Source: Colletotrichum lupini (taxonomy: Eukaryota; Ascomycota; Sordariomycetes; Glomerellales; Glomerellaceae). Taken from it: a stretch of 64,000 nt of DNA. Location of the stretch: NCBI RefSeq assembly GCF_023278565.1, contig NC_064682.1, positions 2,728,001 to 2,792,000 of the forward strand. The letters are read 5' to 3'. A program made the translations under genes and the position numbers. Shown piece after piece: positions 44,901 through 56,545 of this stretch. Each line of letters starts with the position of its first letter. The stretch's first letter is position 1. The notes under the pieces are model-generated. The model saw only the letters and a program-made list of their open reading frames with translations. It was not told the DNA's origin and made no database searches.

Positions 44901-47500
44901 TTCCTTACCTAGGCCGAAACTAATCCTCGTAATACCCGCCGTTAATATATTAAGCGTTACTAGTGCGATTTTTTATAACGCTTAGAATTACCCTTTTCTT
45001 TTAGTTAACTATTATAATACCCTAGTATTTAGGATAATCTTATAGAAATTATCTAAGCCGTACCTTTCGCTCGCGTAAAATACCTATACGAGCTTAGTAT
45101 TTGAGGGATCTAAGTAATATAAAAAGGACCCCTCTAGCTACCCCTAGATTTACTTAGTACTATATTCCTTTTTTTTAGATATCGAGAGAAATAGCGTCTT
45201 CTCCTTAATCGTTAAGAAAATAGGCTTCGGCCCTATTAAATTCGCCCTTTTAGCCGCCTTTATATTTATTATCTAAGGGACCTTCCCTTACTATTTATAA
45301 ATAAAAGCCTACTTATTAAGAGCTTTTACTACCCTTTATTCGTTTAGCCTCGTATATCCTTTAGAAGCTAACGGGGTAAAAAAAGAGTAATTAATATCGT
45401 TAATTTCGTCGTAATCTAATTTATTAATATAGGGGGTAAGATCTTTTTTATTTTCCGAATCTCTTATAGGGGGTATATACTTTAAGCTACTACTTTAGCT
45501 ACTATTACTAGGTTCTATACCCCTAGATCTGCCCTTATATATAATAAAAAATTAGTTAAACCGACGAGGGCTAGTTTTACCGTTTATTACCCTCGACTTT
45601 TTATACTATTCGTATAATTTAGCACGCTCTTCTTTAAAGTAGTTACTTAACTAATATCTATTCTTTTTATAAATATAATATTACTTCTTTTATTACCCTA
45701 CCTATAAGTTAAATCTCTACTTATTTAACGAATCTAGGCCTCCTTATTAGTAATTACTATATTTAGCCTCTTTTCTTTTCTTATTATACGTTCGATTAAC
45801 TTAATACTACTAATAAGGGCTATTATATACCTAGAGGTAGGTTTAGCGCAGTATTCTCGCCTTAATATTAAAACTAAATCTTAGCCTCGAGTAGAGCGTT
45901 TCGTAGTCTTTAAGTACTTAATATAAGGTAATTTTTGCCTTTAGTATACGCTAGATTATAGTATAGAAATATCCGACTTTCCGCTCGTTTATCCCCTTAT
46001 TTAGCTAGGTTTTCGCTAGCTTATTAATTCGATTAATAAGCTCTTTAAGGATCTCTACTTACGATTTACCCTCTATTATCTTAGCTATAAATATAAAAAA
46101 AATCGCTCGTAGTTTAAATAGGAGCTCTAGGTTCTTATCGTAAGTCTCGAAACGGCTTCGGATTACGTTAATTATACTAAGAAAGTCGTTTCGATCGAGA
46201 TTACGTACCGCTTTATAGTAATAGTTAGAGGCTTTACCTATAAGTACGATATTAATTACCAAATAGTACTAATATTCCCTAATTCTAACTTTTTTATAAT
46301 AATCGTAAAATATCGTTAGGGTTTTTTATAAGACCTTATACTTCCCCCTAGAGTATAATTTCTCTTTTAAGAAGATCTTTTTAAGGTTTATAAATTACTT
46401 CGTATTTACTATTAGATTTTTAGTATTTATATACGATCCCTGCGTCGCTGCGTATTATTAATAACTTTAAGTCGTTTATTTCTTTTCTTATTAGCTAATC
46501 GGTACCGAATTTTATATTAGTAGTAATAACGAGTTATAAATCGAAATAAGTAGAATTATTAATTATCGTACTTCTAATACTATATTTTACCCCGGTATAT
46601 CCTTTTATAACGATAGATTTCCGTTAGTAATTATAGGGAGGAAATCTAGGTCGTTTACTTTTTTTTTAAATTCGTTAAAGCGATTATACGCTCTATCGAC
46701 CTATATTTAGTTTTATAATACGAATTCCTTTTTTATAATTATTGTTATTAATATTTCGTATAGCTCTCGTAATTATAATTGCGCTAATAATACCCCTTAC
46801 TTATAAAGGAATTTATTAATTACTTTTACGATTCTAAGGCTTGCGCTTATAAACTATTTATTTAGCTAGTAACTAAAGTTATTTACGATTTCGTAAAATA
46901 AGGGTTACCCCTATAGCCCCTTTTTTTTATAAACCTTAGTTAAATAGATTAATACCGCGTTAATTTACTTATTATTAGGCTAATCTGCGATTTTATATAT
47001 TTACGTCCCCTAATAGTCCGGGTTAATATTTACTTACTTATAAGGGATTAGGATTCTATTTAGGATCGGGTTTTGTCCTCTTTTTTTTTACCCTAACTCG
47101 CTAAGGGTCGTGCTCTAACTTATATTTATATTAATAGTCACTAGCGTATTTAATCTTAATAAGAATATATTTAATTCGCGCGCTAGTCGTAGTAAATCCG
47201 TACTTTTACTACCTAACGAATTTATTAAGGTCTAAGAGATTCCCGCTTCTTTTCGCTATCTTATTACTACTCTCGTTTTTATTATTTTTAGCGATTACTA
47301 CTATTTTTTTAAATCGCTAGCTATTATACTTACTAAGATCCTCTTTTTTATCTAATATAAAAGGGTAGGTTTTAGTAGTTCTTTTTAATAATAATAGCGG
47401 TAGACGTTTATATTACTATAAAAAGATATAGTAATTAGTCTCGGGATCTTTACCGGTTACTAATTTCTATTATCCCGTATACTTCTAGCCTCCTAAGCCT
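42000..47500 (-). pseudogene. gag-pol polyprotein remnant of element 3
   Basis: On the minus strand, in order from high to low coordinates: gag-like segment about 46330-46000 (GKASNYYYKAVRNLDRNDF in the open piece 46262-46059), protease near 45040-45020 (L-N-T-R-V, a mutated LDTGA), integrase HHCC about 44650-44580, integrase core about 44470-43900, RT about 43400-42600 with the TDD site at 42803-42795 (ACC GAT AAT), RNase H about 42370-42000. Stops are frequent; no intact enzyme. Confidence 0.86.
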
Positions 47501-48364
47501 CGTACTCTTTATAATCTCTAAATAGCTTCTTTAGTTAATTTCTTAAAATTAATAATCTCGTGCCGGGAGCTAGTATAAAAAAAAAGCCCTTTAGCGGCCC
47601 TCTAGAGGATTCTTTTTTTTTCCCCTTAGATCTTCGTTTTTTTAGCCTTTTCTTAAGCTAATAATAACTCTAATAAGAAGTCGTAGGACTACTTTAAAAT
47701 AGCTACTTTTTTTTTAAGTTAATCTCTAAGATCCGTAATACTCTTAGCTCGATATTATTAAGACCTCTAAATCCCCTCCTCCCTTATTAAACTATCCCCT
47801 ATATTATATTCTTAAGTAATACTTAGGGAGTAGTTAAGGGAGCTATAAAAAGGTCGTTTAGATCGCGGGCTTAAGGTCGTACTTATAAGATCCTTATAAT
47901 AATAAATTTTCTTATATACTATAGATCTCTTAGCTTAATAACTTTTATAAGGTTACCTTTATTACTAAATAAAAATATTTATATTTAGAGATCCCCTTTT
48001 TCGATTGCGCGGTGCTTTTTTATACTATACTTTTACTAATTTAATTAGTTAATTTCTAATCGCAGGCCGGCCGTAGAAAAGTCGTTTAATAAAAAAGCTA
48101 CTCGGAGTAACGGTAAAAGGCTAGTTACTTAAGCAGTTCCGTTAATTAACGTAATTTAATATAATAAACGTTAACCTCTCGTAAGTAATAAAGGGCTACG
48201 ATTACTTAATTCCGTACGGTATTTAAGAATTACCTCCTTTTTTATCTATTTCCGTAAGGTTAATTAGTATAAATCTCTTATCCTATATAATATTAAAAAG
48301 TCGTCTCTTTTACGTAATAAGATACCTTATTAATTTATAATAATAGAGTTTAATTACTAATTAG

Positions 48365-48569
48365 TATTAGTATCCCTATTATAGGGTAGTTAGTTCGAAC
48401 CGTAGTTAATAAAGAGATTAATTAAACTATATAAATATCTGCGTAGTAAGTATAAAAAGGAGGTTCTAACCGTAAGTTAGGCTAGCTATAATAATCGTAA
48501 ATAGGGCCCCTAATTGGCCCCTGCGCAGTCGGCTGTATGCCGCGGTCGAATTGGACTTCCAATCCGACA
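48365..48569 (-). repeat. 5' LTR of element 3
   Basis: 205 bp. As in element 1, the outermost ~65 bases of the 5' LTR are notably less mutated (GGCCCCTGCGCAGTCGG, CCGCGGTCGAATTGG) than the same part of the partner LTR. Confidence 0.92.
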
Positions 48570-48574
48570 CTTCC

Positions 48575-50508
48575 CATTTGGGGGCTCCGAATTGATGATT
48601 CGCCTAGCGCATCTAGGTATTACACCGCAGACTCTCCGAAGAAGGGCCCTGTCTACCACCGTCCTACCGGTCATTTGCTGCTCCTTCTACGGAGATCGGC
48701 ACGCCCAACTGCTGCATCTAACTCTGTACGCCCTCCAGACAAGATACCGAACGAGCAAATCCTCCAACGGTCCCCCGCAACTCCTCGACAGCAAGACGAG
48801 ACTGCAACGTTACCCCGATGCGGGGTTTCATATTGACCGAACTGACTGATGTCTTTTTGCTGCTTTGGTCGGCAATTTGTGGCCGACGTGCTGGACATCA
48901 GCCCGTATCCTGTGATTGTATTCGAATCCCGGACGAACTACATACGGACCGAAAAGCTTCGATCGAACGTAGATGGTGCACACCTTGCTTGGCTCTGCCA
49001 GAAGGTCGGAAATCCCAAGCATCGGGTAGCTTGACCCTGGCCCCAGAGTCGCATGGGCTTTCCAACCATCCGTTCTTTCACCTGGGAACGCACCCTCGGT
49101 TCCCAACCTGGGCTGCAGAAGCAGCAGCACCTTGTCCAAGCCCACTGCCTATGGGCTCAGAAGCTGCATCGCTAACAAGATTTCGATGGAACAAGAGACC
49201 CTACAGCGTCATCTAACAAGGCTCCTTCGCTACAAGTGATATACCTTTCCTTTGCATGCTTATTTGACCCCTTGGCGTGCGTTACCGTGGTAGTCCTCTT
49301 CCATATTCTTACAAGTTCTTCCACTACCCGCGCAAACTTGCCCTCCGGAAACAGCAAGGTCATAATGTTGAACTAGACAGCATGCGGTGATATCAATGAA
49401 GTGACCCTAATACTGGTGAGACGCCAAACGCAAACAAGGGCGTGTTCAAGTATGGGTGCTTCAATGAGTAAATGCCTATAAACTCTAGAAGGCATGGACT
49501 GCAGTTACAAGGCTGCAAGGGTAACGACTCTCTGGCTATGTAAGACGTTTCGTCGGCTGAGGAGTCTGTCCAGGACTTCCCTCCTTCGTTGGGCTAAACC
49601 CTCGGGCATGCCAGTGGCAGCAGAGGCTGCACCGGACCCATGTGCTCTTGGTATGACTTCTTCCTCTCCACACCCATGCGCAAAGGCACGGAAAATGCAG
49701 TGAGAAAAGAGGCCGACAAACTCCAAAGAGCGTCGGCCAGAGTTTGTTTGTTGTTTGTCTGCTTGCGAGTCCTCGTGCCAGATTCTCGTAAGAAGATCTG
49801 CCTCATCGCTCACACCCCCACCTGCGCAAGCCCCCGCGAGGAAGCTTGCCAGGAGGTCCTGCCATCTGTGAAATCGTCAGCAAGTCGCCGGGCCACGCAG
49901 GCCCAGCGTAGTAGTGCCAAGTGAGCAGAGGCTTCCCGCTTCCCGCTTCCCGGGAGGAACGGTTGCGCTGCCAAGTAGAAGTAGTAGAAAAAGTCCTTGT
50001 TCATTGTTGAGCCCACTAGGGCTGGGCCCAAATGCTTCGTTGGGTAGCTGGCCAGCAGGGAAAGGGGTAAGAACACGCCACCAGGACGTGCTTGCGCAGA
50101 AAAGGACCGGTCCTGTGACAGTCGATCCTCGTCGACACCCCCTCGTCGCAGCCAACCAGCTGCCGTTATCATACAACTTTGCTTCGAAGAGAGACGAAAC
50201 AATAGAGAAAATAAAGAAGATGGAGAGAGGGGAACACTTCAAGAGAAGAAAAAAATAGACTTGACCCAAGAAGTCAAGCCAACCAGGATATGGGGGTGGG
50301 TATCGTGAGAAAGAAACAGCCGCCTCTCCTTGACTCCGTCTCCAAACTGGGGTGCTTGGTCCCCGCCCGTCTAAACAATGCAGCGCAAAAGATTCCTGTA
50401 GCCTGATGATTCGCTTCCCTTCCGACATATCATGAAACCCCCATCCTTCCTGTATCAACAGTTGGAACGATGCTTTTCGAATTGCGACTCGCAACAAGAG
50501 CTGGGATC
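48575..50508. other. 1.9-kb region without a convincing gene
   Basis: GC-normal DNA from the element 3 border to the 3' end of the poly(A) polymerase gene. Several open frames of 60-210 codons overlap on both strands but none has a recognisable domain; the longest (minus, 50512-49877) is the downstream flank of the polymerase gene. No RNA gene seen. Confidence 0.45.
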
Positions 50509-52862
50509 TCATCTTGAGTCGTACAGCTGGCGCAGGTGCGCGCGTTGGTGACGGAATGAAGAGTAGTTACCAGCGTAGATAGTCTCGAGTATGCTGGCAG
50601 GTCCATCGGCGCGTGGACCGGCTTGGGCAAGCTGCACCATTCTCTTCTTCAGCATCTGATGTGCAATGCTGAACTCTTCTAGAATTCGCCCAGCGTTGCT
50701 TGAGCCACCAGAGATATCATTTGCCGGGTTATTGGGATCAATGACGGAAATGCGATCAAAGTTCTTGTAGACGACGTCTTGAACTCGGTGCTGCGGTGAG
50801 AGCATTAGTGAACGTACTCAACAAGGTCACCAGTATGAACTTACCTTGTGAACATAACCTGGAGGATTCAGCCGGATTGCCGTGTTGACATAGTCAAACC
50901 TGTTTCCGTAGAGATCAAAGAACTCCATGAGCATCTGTCCAAGGTGGTGATCAGGGGTAAGGTTGCGACTTTGCACAGAGGGCATGAGCTGCAGCATGCT
51001 GACGACCATGCAGGTTACAGTGAAGCTACCGATACCGCCGTTGACAGGCTCGTTCAAACCGCGCATCGCCAGAAAGTGCTTGACCATTGTGACGATAACT
51101 GGCATGGCTGGATACTGCTTCTTCCACTCGATAAATGTCTTGACGGCCTGGGGACCGTCAAGGCGATCGAAGGAGATGTCCACCCGAAGGCCAGTCTCGG
51201 TGTCAATGTACTTGACGAGCGGGACTTTGGCGCCTGCGATGAACTCCATGCTGTTGTAATGGGTCAGACGCTTGGACGAAAGGAACTTGCCAAAGCTCCG
51301 CAGAGCCTTGATTCCGAAGAAGTTGGAATGTGCACCATTGAGCCAACTTCTTTCACAGATGACCAAGTCCATATCAGCTGTGGGTAAGTAGAGGCCAGAC
51401 ATGTATGAGCCAAAAGGGCGAACATCGCATTCCTTATAGAAGCGATTAGTTTTGAGCGCTGAGCGAATTCGTTCCACAAGCCGTGTGCGCATTTCGTGCT
51501 CAAAGTCGCGAGGGCGTACGACCTCGTAGAAGTCGACAATCTCCTTGTGGAGCCTATCCCGGTTAGACACTACGTCCGATTAAACGCTGCCACAACTCAC
51601 CAAACACTGATGTCCGAGGTCTTGGAATGGTCGGCGTCGATCCAGGGCGTGGGATCCTCGCCTTTGGTCACCTTCCACTCAGACAAGATGGCACCACCCA
51701 CAGGCATTTTATTGACTTTCTTGAGCGGAGCGTAGGTAGGAGGCTTGATGTGATCGTCGACAGTGCGCTTCCGGGAGCCGAGAGCGTCGTTGGATGCAAC
51801 GGGCCTAGGCGGCAGAGTTGAAGGCTTGCCAGGCGTGGATGGCGCTGTCGACGTGGCTGATCCGTTAATAGCAAGTGGACGGTCGGAACGAGGACCGCTG
51901 GGTGCGATTCTCGAGGCGACAGATGAGGACTGCAGAGGAGGCGCGGGGCCAGGAGGAGGGGGAGGGGGGGGCGAAGGTGGCTCAGAAGGAGGAAGAATGA
52001 TCTCTTCCTCGTCATTGGGCTCGTCAAAGTCGAAGGAAATGAACTCCTCGGCTTCTGCGCTGGCCTTGAGCTTGTCTGCGGCTGTCTTGTCGACTCGTGC
52101 CTTCCGAATCATCTTGACCATGTCCTTCTTCTTGCGTTCCGCTGCATCAGGCGGGGGCAGGGCGGTGTACGGGTCTGGGTTCGACCATTTTGGGACGCTG
52201 TTGCCCGATTCGTCGTTGCCAGCGCGGCGGGCACGCTTGCTAGAAGGCTCACCAGATTCCTCGTCGTCGTCGTCGGAGTTGTCCGAGATCTCCATATCGG
52301 CCTCTTCATCGTCTGAAAGGTCATTGATGTCGCGGTATACTACACCGGCGCCCTCCTCGTTGACTAGGTTCTCGTCGACTCCATCGCGGCGGGTGCGCAA
52401 GAGCTCGCGCTCGGCCGGGATGATCTTCTGGTACCCGCCCCTACCGCGACCACGAAAGAATCCTCCCCGAGCGCGTGGGGCCCTTCTTCTATCGTTGCCC
52501 TGATATGCGCCGGGGCGGTACGAGTCTCCTCTGGAGGTGCTGCCAACGCCAGAGGGCTTATCCATCCGGAAGGTGAAGTCGCCCTGAGGCGGTCGGTTAT
52601 CGGGTCTGTAGCCATCGTAGCCTCCTGATCTTCGGCCTATATCATTGCATCATTTGTTAGCACCAAAATGGTCGAAATGCCGCGGTGGAAATTGCGATCT
52701 TGAGAGGTGGCTGTACTCACGGTCTTCGGGCCACGGGTTGCGCCAATTGTCGCCTGCTCCAGGTGGCGGCGGCTGATGATGTGAAGAACGGGAATCGTAA
52801 CGACCGCGATTGCGGTCGTCCCTAGCATTGCCCTGAGGCGGGTATGGTCTGTATGAGCTCAT
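50509..52862 (-). CDS. non-canonical poly(A) polymerase, Cid14/Trf4-like
   Basis: Four exons, 52862-52721, 52636-51601, 51553-50845 and 50790-50509; introns of 84, 47 and 54 bp; 722 aa. Residues 1 to about 390 are disordered: RGG-like repeats (ARGGFFRGRGRGGYQ), an acidic stretch (DDEEADMEISDNSDDDDEE) and a proline tract (PPSPPPPPPPGPAPP). The nucleotidyltransferase domain follows: FGSYMSGLYLPTADMDLVI with the GS motif (441-442) and Asp453/Asp455, and the third carboxylate in GLRVDISFDR (Asp518). The PAP-associated domain contains LGQMLMEFFDLYGNRFDY. Orthologues (yeast Trf4/Trf5, fission yeast Cid14) add short oligo(A) tails to aberrant nuclear RNA in the TRAMP complex and hand it to the exosome. 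The architecture agrees with that family, including the C-terminal helical part (AHQMLKKRMVQLAQ). No break or missing catalytic residue. Confidence 0.9.
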
Positions 52863-54584
52863 CGTGGGCGCGCGCGTTGTGCAGTGGATCCTGGTGTTGA
52901 CGCGTTGAGAAGCTTAAGCGATCGAGAAAATTCGGGCGTCCGACGTCAAGGTCAGGAATTCCTGCCCTGTGACTATCGATAACGCTAGCGTGCACGTGAC
53001 GGCGGTCGCAGGAAGGGGGGTGGTGGGGAGGGTGGTGACGTCTTATCTTCTTATCGCCGATTGCATCCAAATTTCTGTTTTCATCTTTGTCAGGTCCTGC
53101 AGGCTGGAATTCAGGCCAAGAGCAAATTCACTCGGATAATAAGAAGATAGCTGAAAGCCATGGACTTTCTTAAGTTCTGGTTGAAAGGTTCACCCCCAAC
53201 AATACCAGGCAGACCTGGATAAAAAAGCCCTACCAGGCGATCTTCGGTGTTCAAGGCAAGGATGTCCACACAGTCAAGGTGAGCGTGAACTGTCAGTCAT
53301 CGTCTTTGACAGGTGAGCTGCTCAACCTCATTGCCAATGCATTAGACTGGCTTCGTTGATTATCACAGTATGTGGAAGATGTCTGTTACCTTGGTCAAAA
53401 TCCATATGAGTAAATCATTTCAAATTGTACCATGTCTCTAGGCAATGCGTCCTACACAGCCCGAACGACTTGAAGAAGGGCAGAAGCCTCACGCCAGCCA
53501 ATTTGATCTTGCTTCACCTACCTCAGGCAGTCGACAACTCGGGAGGATCAAAGAAACACTCAATCATGCTTGCCGCACCCATAGTATCCCAAGAGAACAT
53601 TGCTCCGCGGTAGGTGGCGTCACTCAGCACCCTTATGTGGAATACCCAACTACGCTGGTAGATACCCGAGGATCCTGAGGATAGGAGGCAGGGCCTAGAC
53701 TCCGCGAAACCGTTCGTCTTGTGATTTCTAGTACTATAAGTAGCCTTTCTGCCCATGATATCTCACTGGACCATGGCAAGCGTCATGTTAGTGTCCCAAC
53801 TGTTGAAGAACATCAGCTCCCGACCCCCGGAAAGCTTGGAGTCCTTGTCAACAAAATCAGGTCAAGTGTGACCTCTGATTATAGATCTCTCCATGTCTCC
53901 CAAATCACAGCCACCTTTCCCTGTTCTGCATCTGATCCAGGATGCGCCTTCATCGCCGTATATACTCTGGACCCATGTAAACCAAGAAGCTTCAACAAAG
54001 CTTCGTTGTCTAAAACGAGCTTTGATGCCGAATGTTTTTTCCGAACAGGAGCCATAGCCACTCCTGTCAGTCCATACTCGATACGTGCTTGGGACCTGTT
54101 CATCTGGATGCGTTTCTCCTGCGTCTAGCCCGGCAATTCAACGACTCCTAACGGCGCCCCAGGCTACCCTATCTCGGCCTCAATACACTTACCAAAGAGA
54201 AGTCACCGATGAGAAAAAGGGATGACATATGACGGCACCACCGCCGATTTACGACAAGCGAATGAATCTCGCCCAATAGATGAAAGTGAAGGGGTACAGA
54301 GCGCGTGGCTCTCAAAGTAAGGAAGAGGATTGACACCGAGCTCTTATTGGGTTGTTAAACGTTTCAAGCACTCAACGAGGCTCATGATTCCGTGACGATC
54401 CCTCCTCAGAAGCAACCTTCGAGACTCTTTAGCCCATCTCTTCAAGCAGCCGGATGCTGATCTTTCAATAACATGATTCAATGCGTCTAGGACTCTAGCA
54501 GATCTTCCTCTAATCTATCTAACCCTTCCATCTTCTCACACCCCCCAGCCCTCTACACAAAATCTGTCATCCCCACACCCCCAT
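52863..54584. other. 1.7-kb intergenic region
   Basis: Promoter of the polymerase gene at the left end. Open frames at 53425-53613, 53445-53678 and 53721-54128 have no domain or intron support. A GT-rich and pyrimidine-rich mix near 54480-54600 leads into the 3' end of the dehydrogenase gene. Confidence 0.45.
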
Positions 54585-55487
54585 CTAAAACACAACACCG
54601 CCCCCATCAACAACCAAATCACTCCCATTAAAATAACTCCCCGCCCGACTACACAACATCACCACAACGCCCCCCAACTCCTCCGGCAACCCCATCCTCC
54701 CCGTCGGATTCCTCCCCGCCCACACCTCCCTCGCCTCCCTCAACCCCTCCCCCTCGTTCAACACCGTGTCCATGTACCCCGGGCTCACACTATTCACCGT
54801 GATCCCGTACCGCGCCCACTCCGCCGCCAGACTGCTCTTCAACTGCAGCAGCGCGCCCTTGCTCGCATTATACCCGGCCTGCGGCTGCGGGAAATTCACC
54901 CTGTGCGCGGAGATGCTCGCCGTGAACACGATCCGCCCGCCGCGGCCCTGCTCCACGAAGACGCGCGCGGCGGCCTGCGCGCAGATGAAGGCGCCCGTGG
55001 TGTTGACGTCCAGGATCCTCCGGAACTGCGAGGCCGACATCTCGAGCGCGTGGTGGCAGCCCACCACCCCCGCGAAACAAACCAAGTAATCGATCCCGTC
55101 CAGCTCGCTCGCCGCGACCTCCATGGCTTCCTTGACGGCCCCTTCATCCGTGACATCCACGCTCCTGGCAAGGATCTTGGTCGCCGGGAACTCGGCCCTC
55201 AGAGACGCGATCTGCGTCTCCGCGGCGGGGGAGGAGACGTCTAGGTCGAGGAGCGCGAGGCCCGTCAGCCCGTGCTGGAGCATCGCGCGCGCGACGGCGT
55301 GGGCGATGGCGCCGGTGCCGCCTGTCAGGACTGCTGTGCCCGGGAGGGCGAAGCGGGATTCGGGTGTGTCGGACGCGGAGGCGGTGCGGGCGGGTCCGCC
55401 TGGGAGGGTGGCGGTGTCGCCTGATGCGAGGGTCATGAAGGGGATTTGGCGTTTTGTGAGGTCTGCGCGGGGGGTTTGGTCTGCCAT
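54585..55487 (-). CDS. short-chain dehydrogenase/reductase (classical SDR, sorbose reductase/mannitol dehydrogenase-like)
   Basis: Single exon, 300 aa from ATG at 55487. The frame is open to 55802 but the extra 105 residues are low-complexity and proline-rich, so I chose the internal start MADQTPRADL. Cofactor site TGGTGAI at 55-61. The usual NNAG is CFAG here (137-140), an uncommon variant. Catalytic set: Asn162 (VNTTG), a serine in TASISAH (191 or 193), Tyr206 and Lys210 (YNASK), followed by VNSVSPGYMDT. The C-terminal NGSDLVVDGGGVVF is typical of polyol-type SDRs (sorbose reductase, mannitol or arabinitol dehydrogenase). Substrate cannot be read from sequence. It precedes the ABC transporter on the map, same strand, about 1 kb apart. 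It probably acts in the cytosol with NADP(H). Confidence 0.86.
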   Translation of the reverse strand: MADQTPRADLTKRQIPFMTLASGDTATLPGGPARTASASDTPESRFALPGTAVLTGGTGAIAHAVARAMLQHGLTGLALLDLDVSSPAAETQIASLRAEFPATKILARSVDVTDEGAVKEAMEVAASELDGIDYLVCFAGVVGCHHALEMSASQFRRILDVNTTGAFICAQAAARVFVEQGRGGRIVFTASISAHRVNFPQPQAGYNASKGALLQLKSSLAAEWARYGITVNSVSPGYMDTVLNEGEGLREAREVWAGRNPTGRMGLPEELGGVVVMLCSRAGSYFNGSDLVVDGGGVVF

Positions 55488-56545
55488 TTTAAGTGGTGGA
55501 ACGGGTTGAGTGTAAGTCTCGTGTGGATGGTTGAATGAGGCGATTGAAGGTAGTGAACGAGCTGCGGAAATTGATTTGAAATGGATTCTATGGTGAGGAT
55601 TTGTAGGACGGTTGTAGATGCCGAAGTTTAGAGTAAGTTCGGTACGGACGGGGTTTTCAATGAAGTCGTTCGCCGGAGGAGGGGGTGACAGGACGCCGTG
55701 CGGCGGTGGGGTGCTGGCGGAGGACTGTCGACCGATAGTGGGGTCTATCTCTGTGGTGCCGGCGGCGGGGTTCCCGACGGGAGTGCGGGGAGGGGGTGTC
55801 AAGTTTCGAGGAACGAATCGAGGTACATCAGTGTGTGGGCTATCAGATTCTCGGGTTGGGGTAACGGAATAGCTTCTCGAACCATGAGCGGTTCGGCCAG
55901 AAGATTACCTCAGTATACTGTCGAGCGAAGAGGAATTCTAGCAGGGATTGTAGATGATTTCGTCTACCTCCTCTTTACCCATCAACCCCAGAGGATCGAA
56001 ATGGTTTTTGGGGTGTAATTGCGATTTCCTCATAATCGCAATGAGTGGCTTCATCAAAAACAAGCAGTCTTCACACTTCAAATCTCAGAAAAAAGTCTTC
56101 TTCAATCTTCAACCTTCAACACATCAATTCTCACAAAGGCTCTCATTCTCAATTCATACATACAGTCTCTTGGCCGTGTCTATTAAATTACGTAAAAAGC
56201 TCTATGCTAGGGTGTGATGTGCGTGTGTACATCTCGCAAGCTCTTGACAAAAAGCCATGCTATCTCATGGCTCGATGTGTGATGTGTGTACTGTGCGCAA
56301 TGAAGGCTTCCTCTATCTTCTCATATGAATTCGCAAAACCCTCCCGAAAATTTTGGTGTCGATATTCCCAAAACCAAAAGACTCCATTTTTCACAAAACA
56401 TGGTTCTTGGCCTGTTGAAAAGACGCGGCCGAGTTGGAAACCTATCGGGTGATGACGATGCTGATGCTGTTAAATCAACTGACAGTAGGAAAGTGGCAAG
56501 CAGGATGCGAAACGCGTTGCGAAGCGGGCTTGAGGGTGGGGGTGA
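55488..56545. other. intergenic region between the dehydrogenase and the ABC transporter
   Basis: About 1.06 kb: promoter of the dehydrogenase and downstream flank of the ABC transporter. The right half is AT-richer with CTCTCA/TTCAAT words. No gene or repeat called. Confidence 0.5.

Larger units (their letters stand above)
41535..48569 (-). mobile_element. Ty1/copia-type LTR retrotransposon, copy 3, inverted, RIP-degraded
   Basis: 7035 bp in minus orientation, with 205-bp LTRs (41535-41739, the 3' LTR; 48365-48569, the 5' LTR) and a perfect CTTCC duplication (41530-41534 and 48570-48574). Left end TGTTAGTATCCC and right end CCGACA are the reverse complement of the family termini. A pyrimidine tract on the plus strand near 41745-41760 corresponds to the polypurine tract. 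It is 184 bp longer inside than element 2 because of an extra leader segment at 47533-47717. One 67-codon ATG-initiated piece of gag (46262-46059) is still open, the longest such stretch in any of the copies. Confidence 0.95.

Noticed and set aside
7885..48569. gypsy-type classification of the three elements
   Set aside because: Integrase precedes reverse transcriptase in all three, and the catalytic site reads TDD with a copia-like context, so Ty1/copia fits.
51763..52503. 246-codon plus-strand open frame
   Set aside because: Antisense to the disordered N-terminal part of the poly(A) polymerase; low-complexity Ser/Gly composition.
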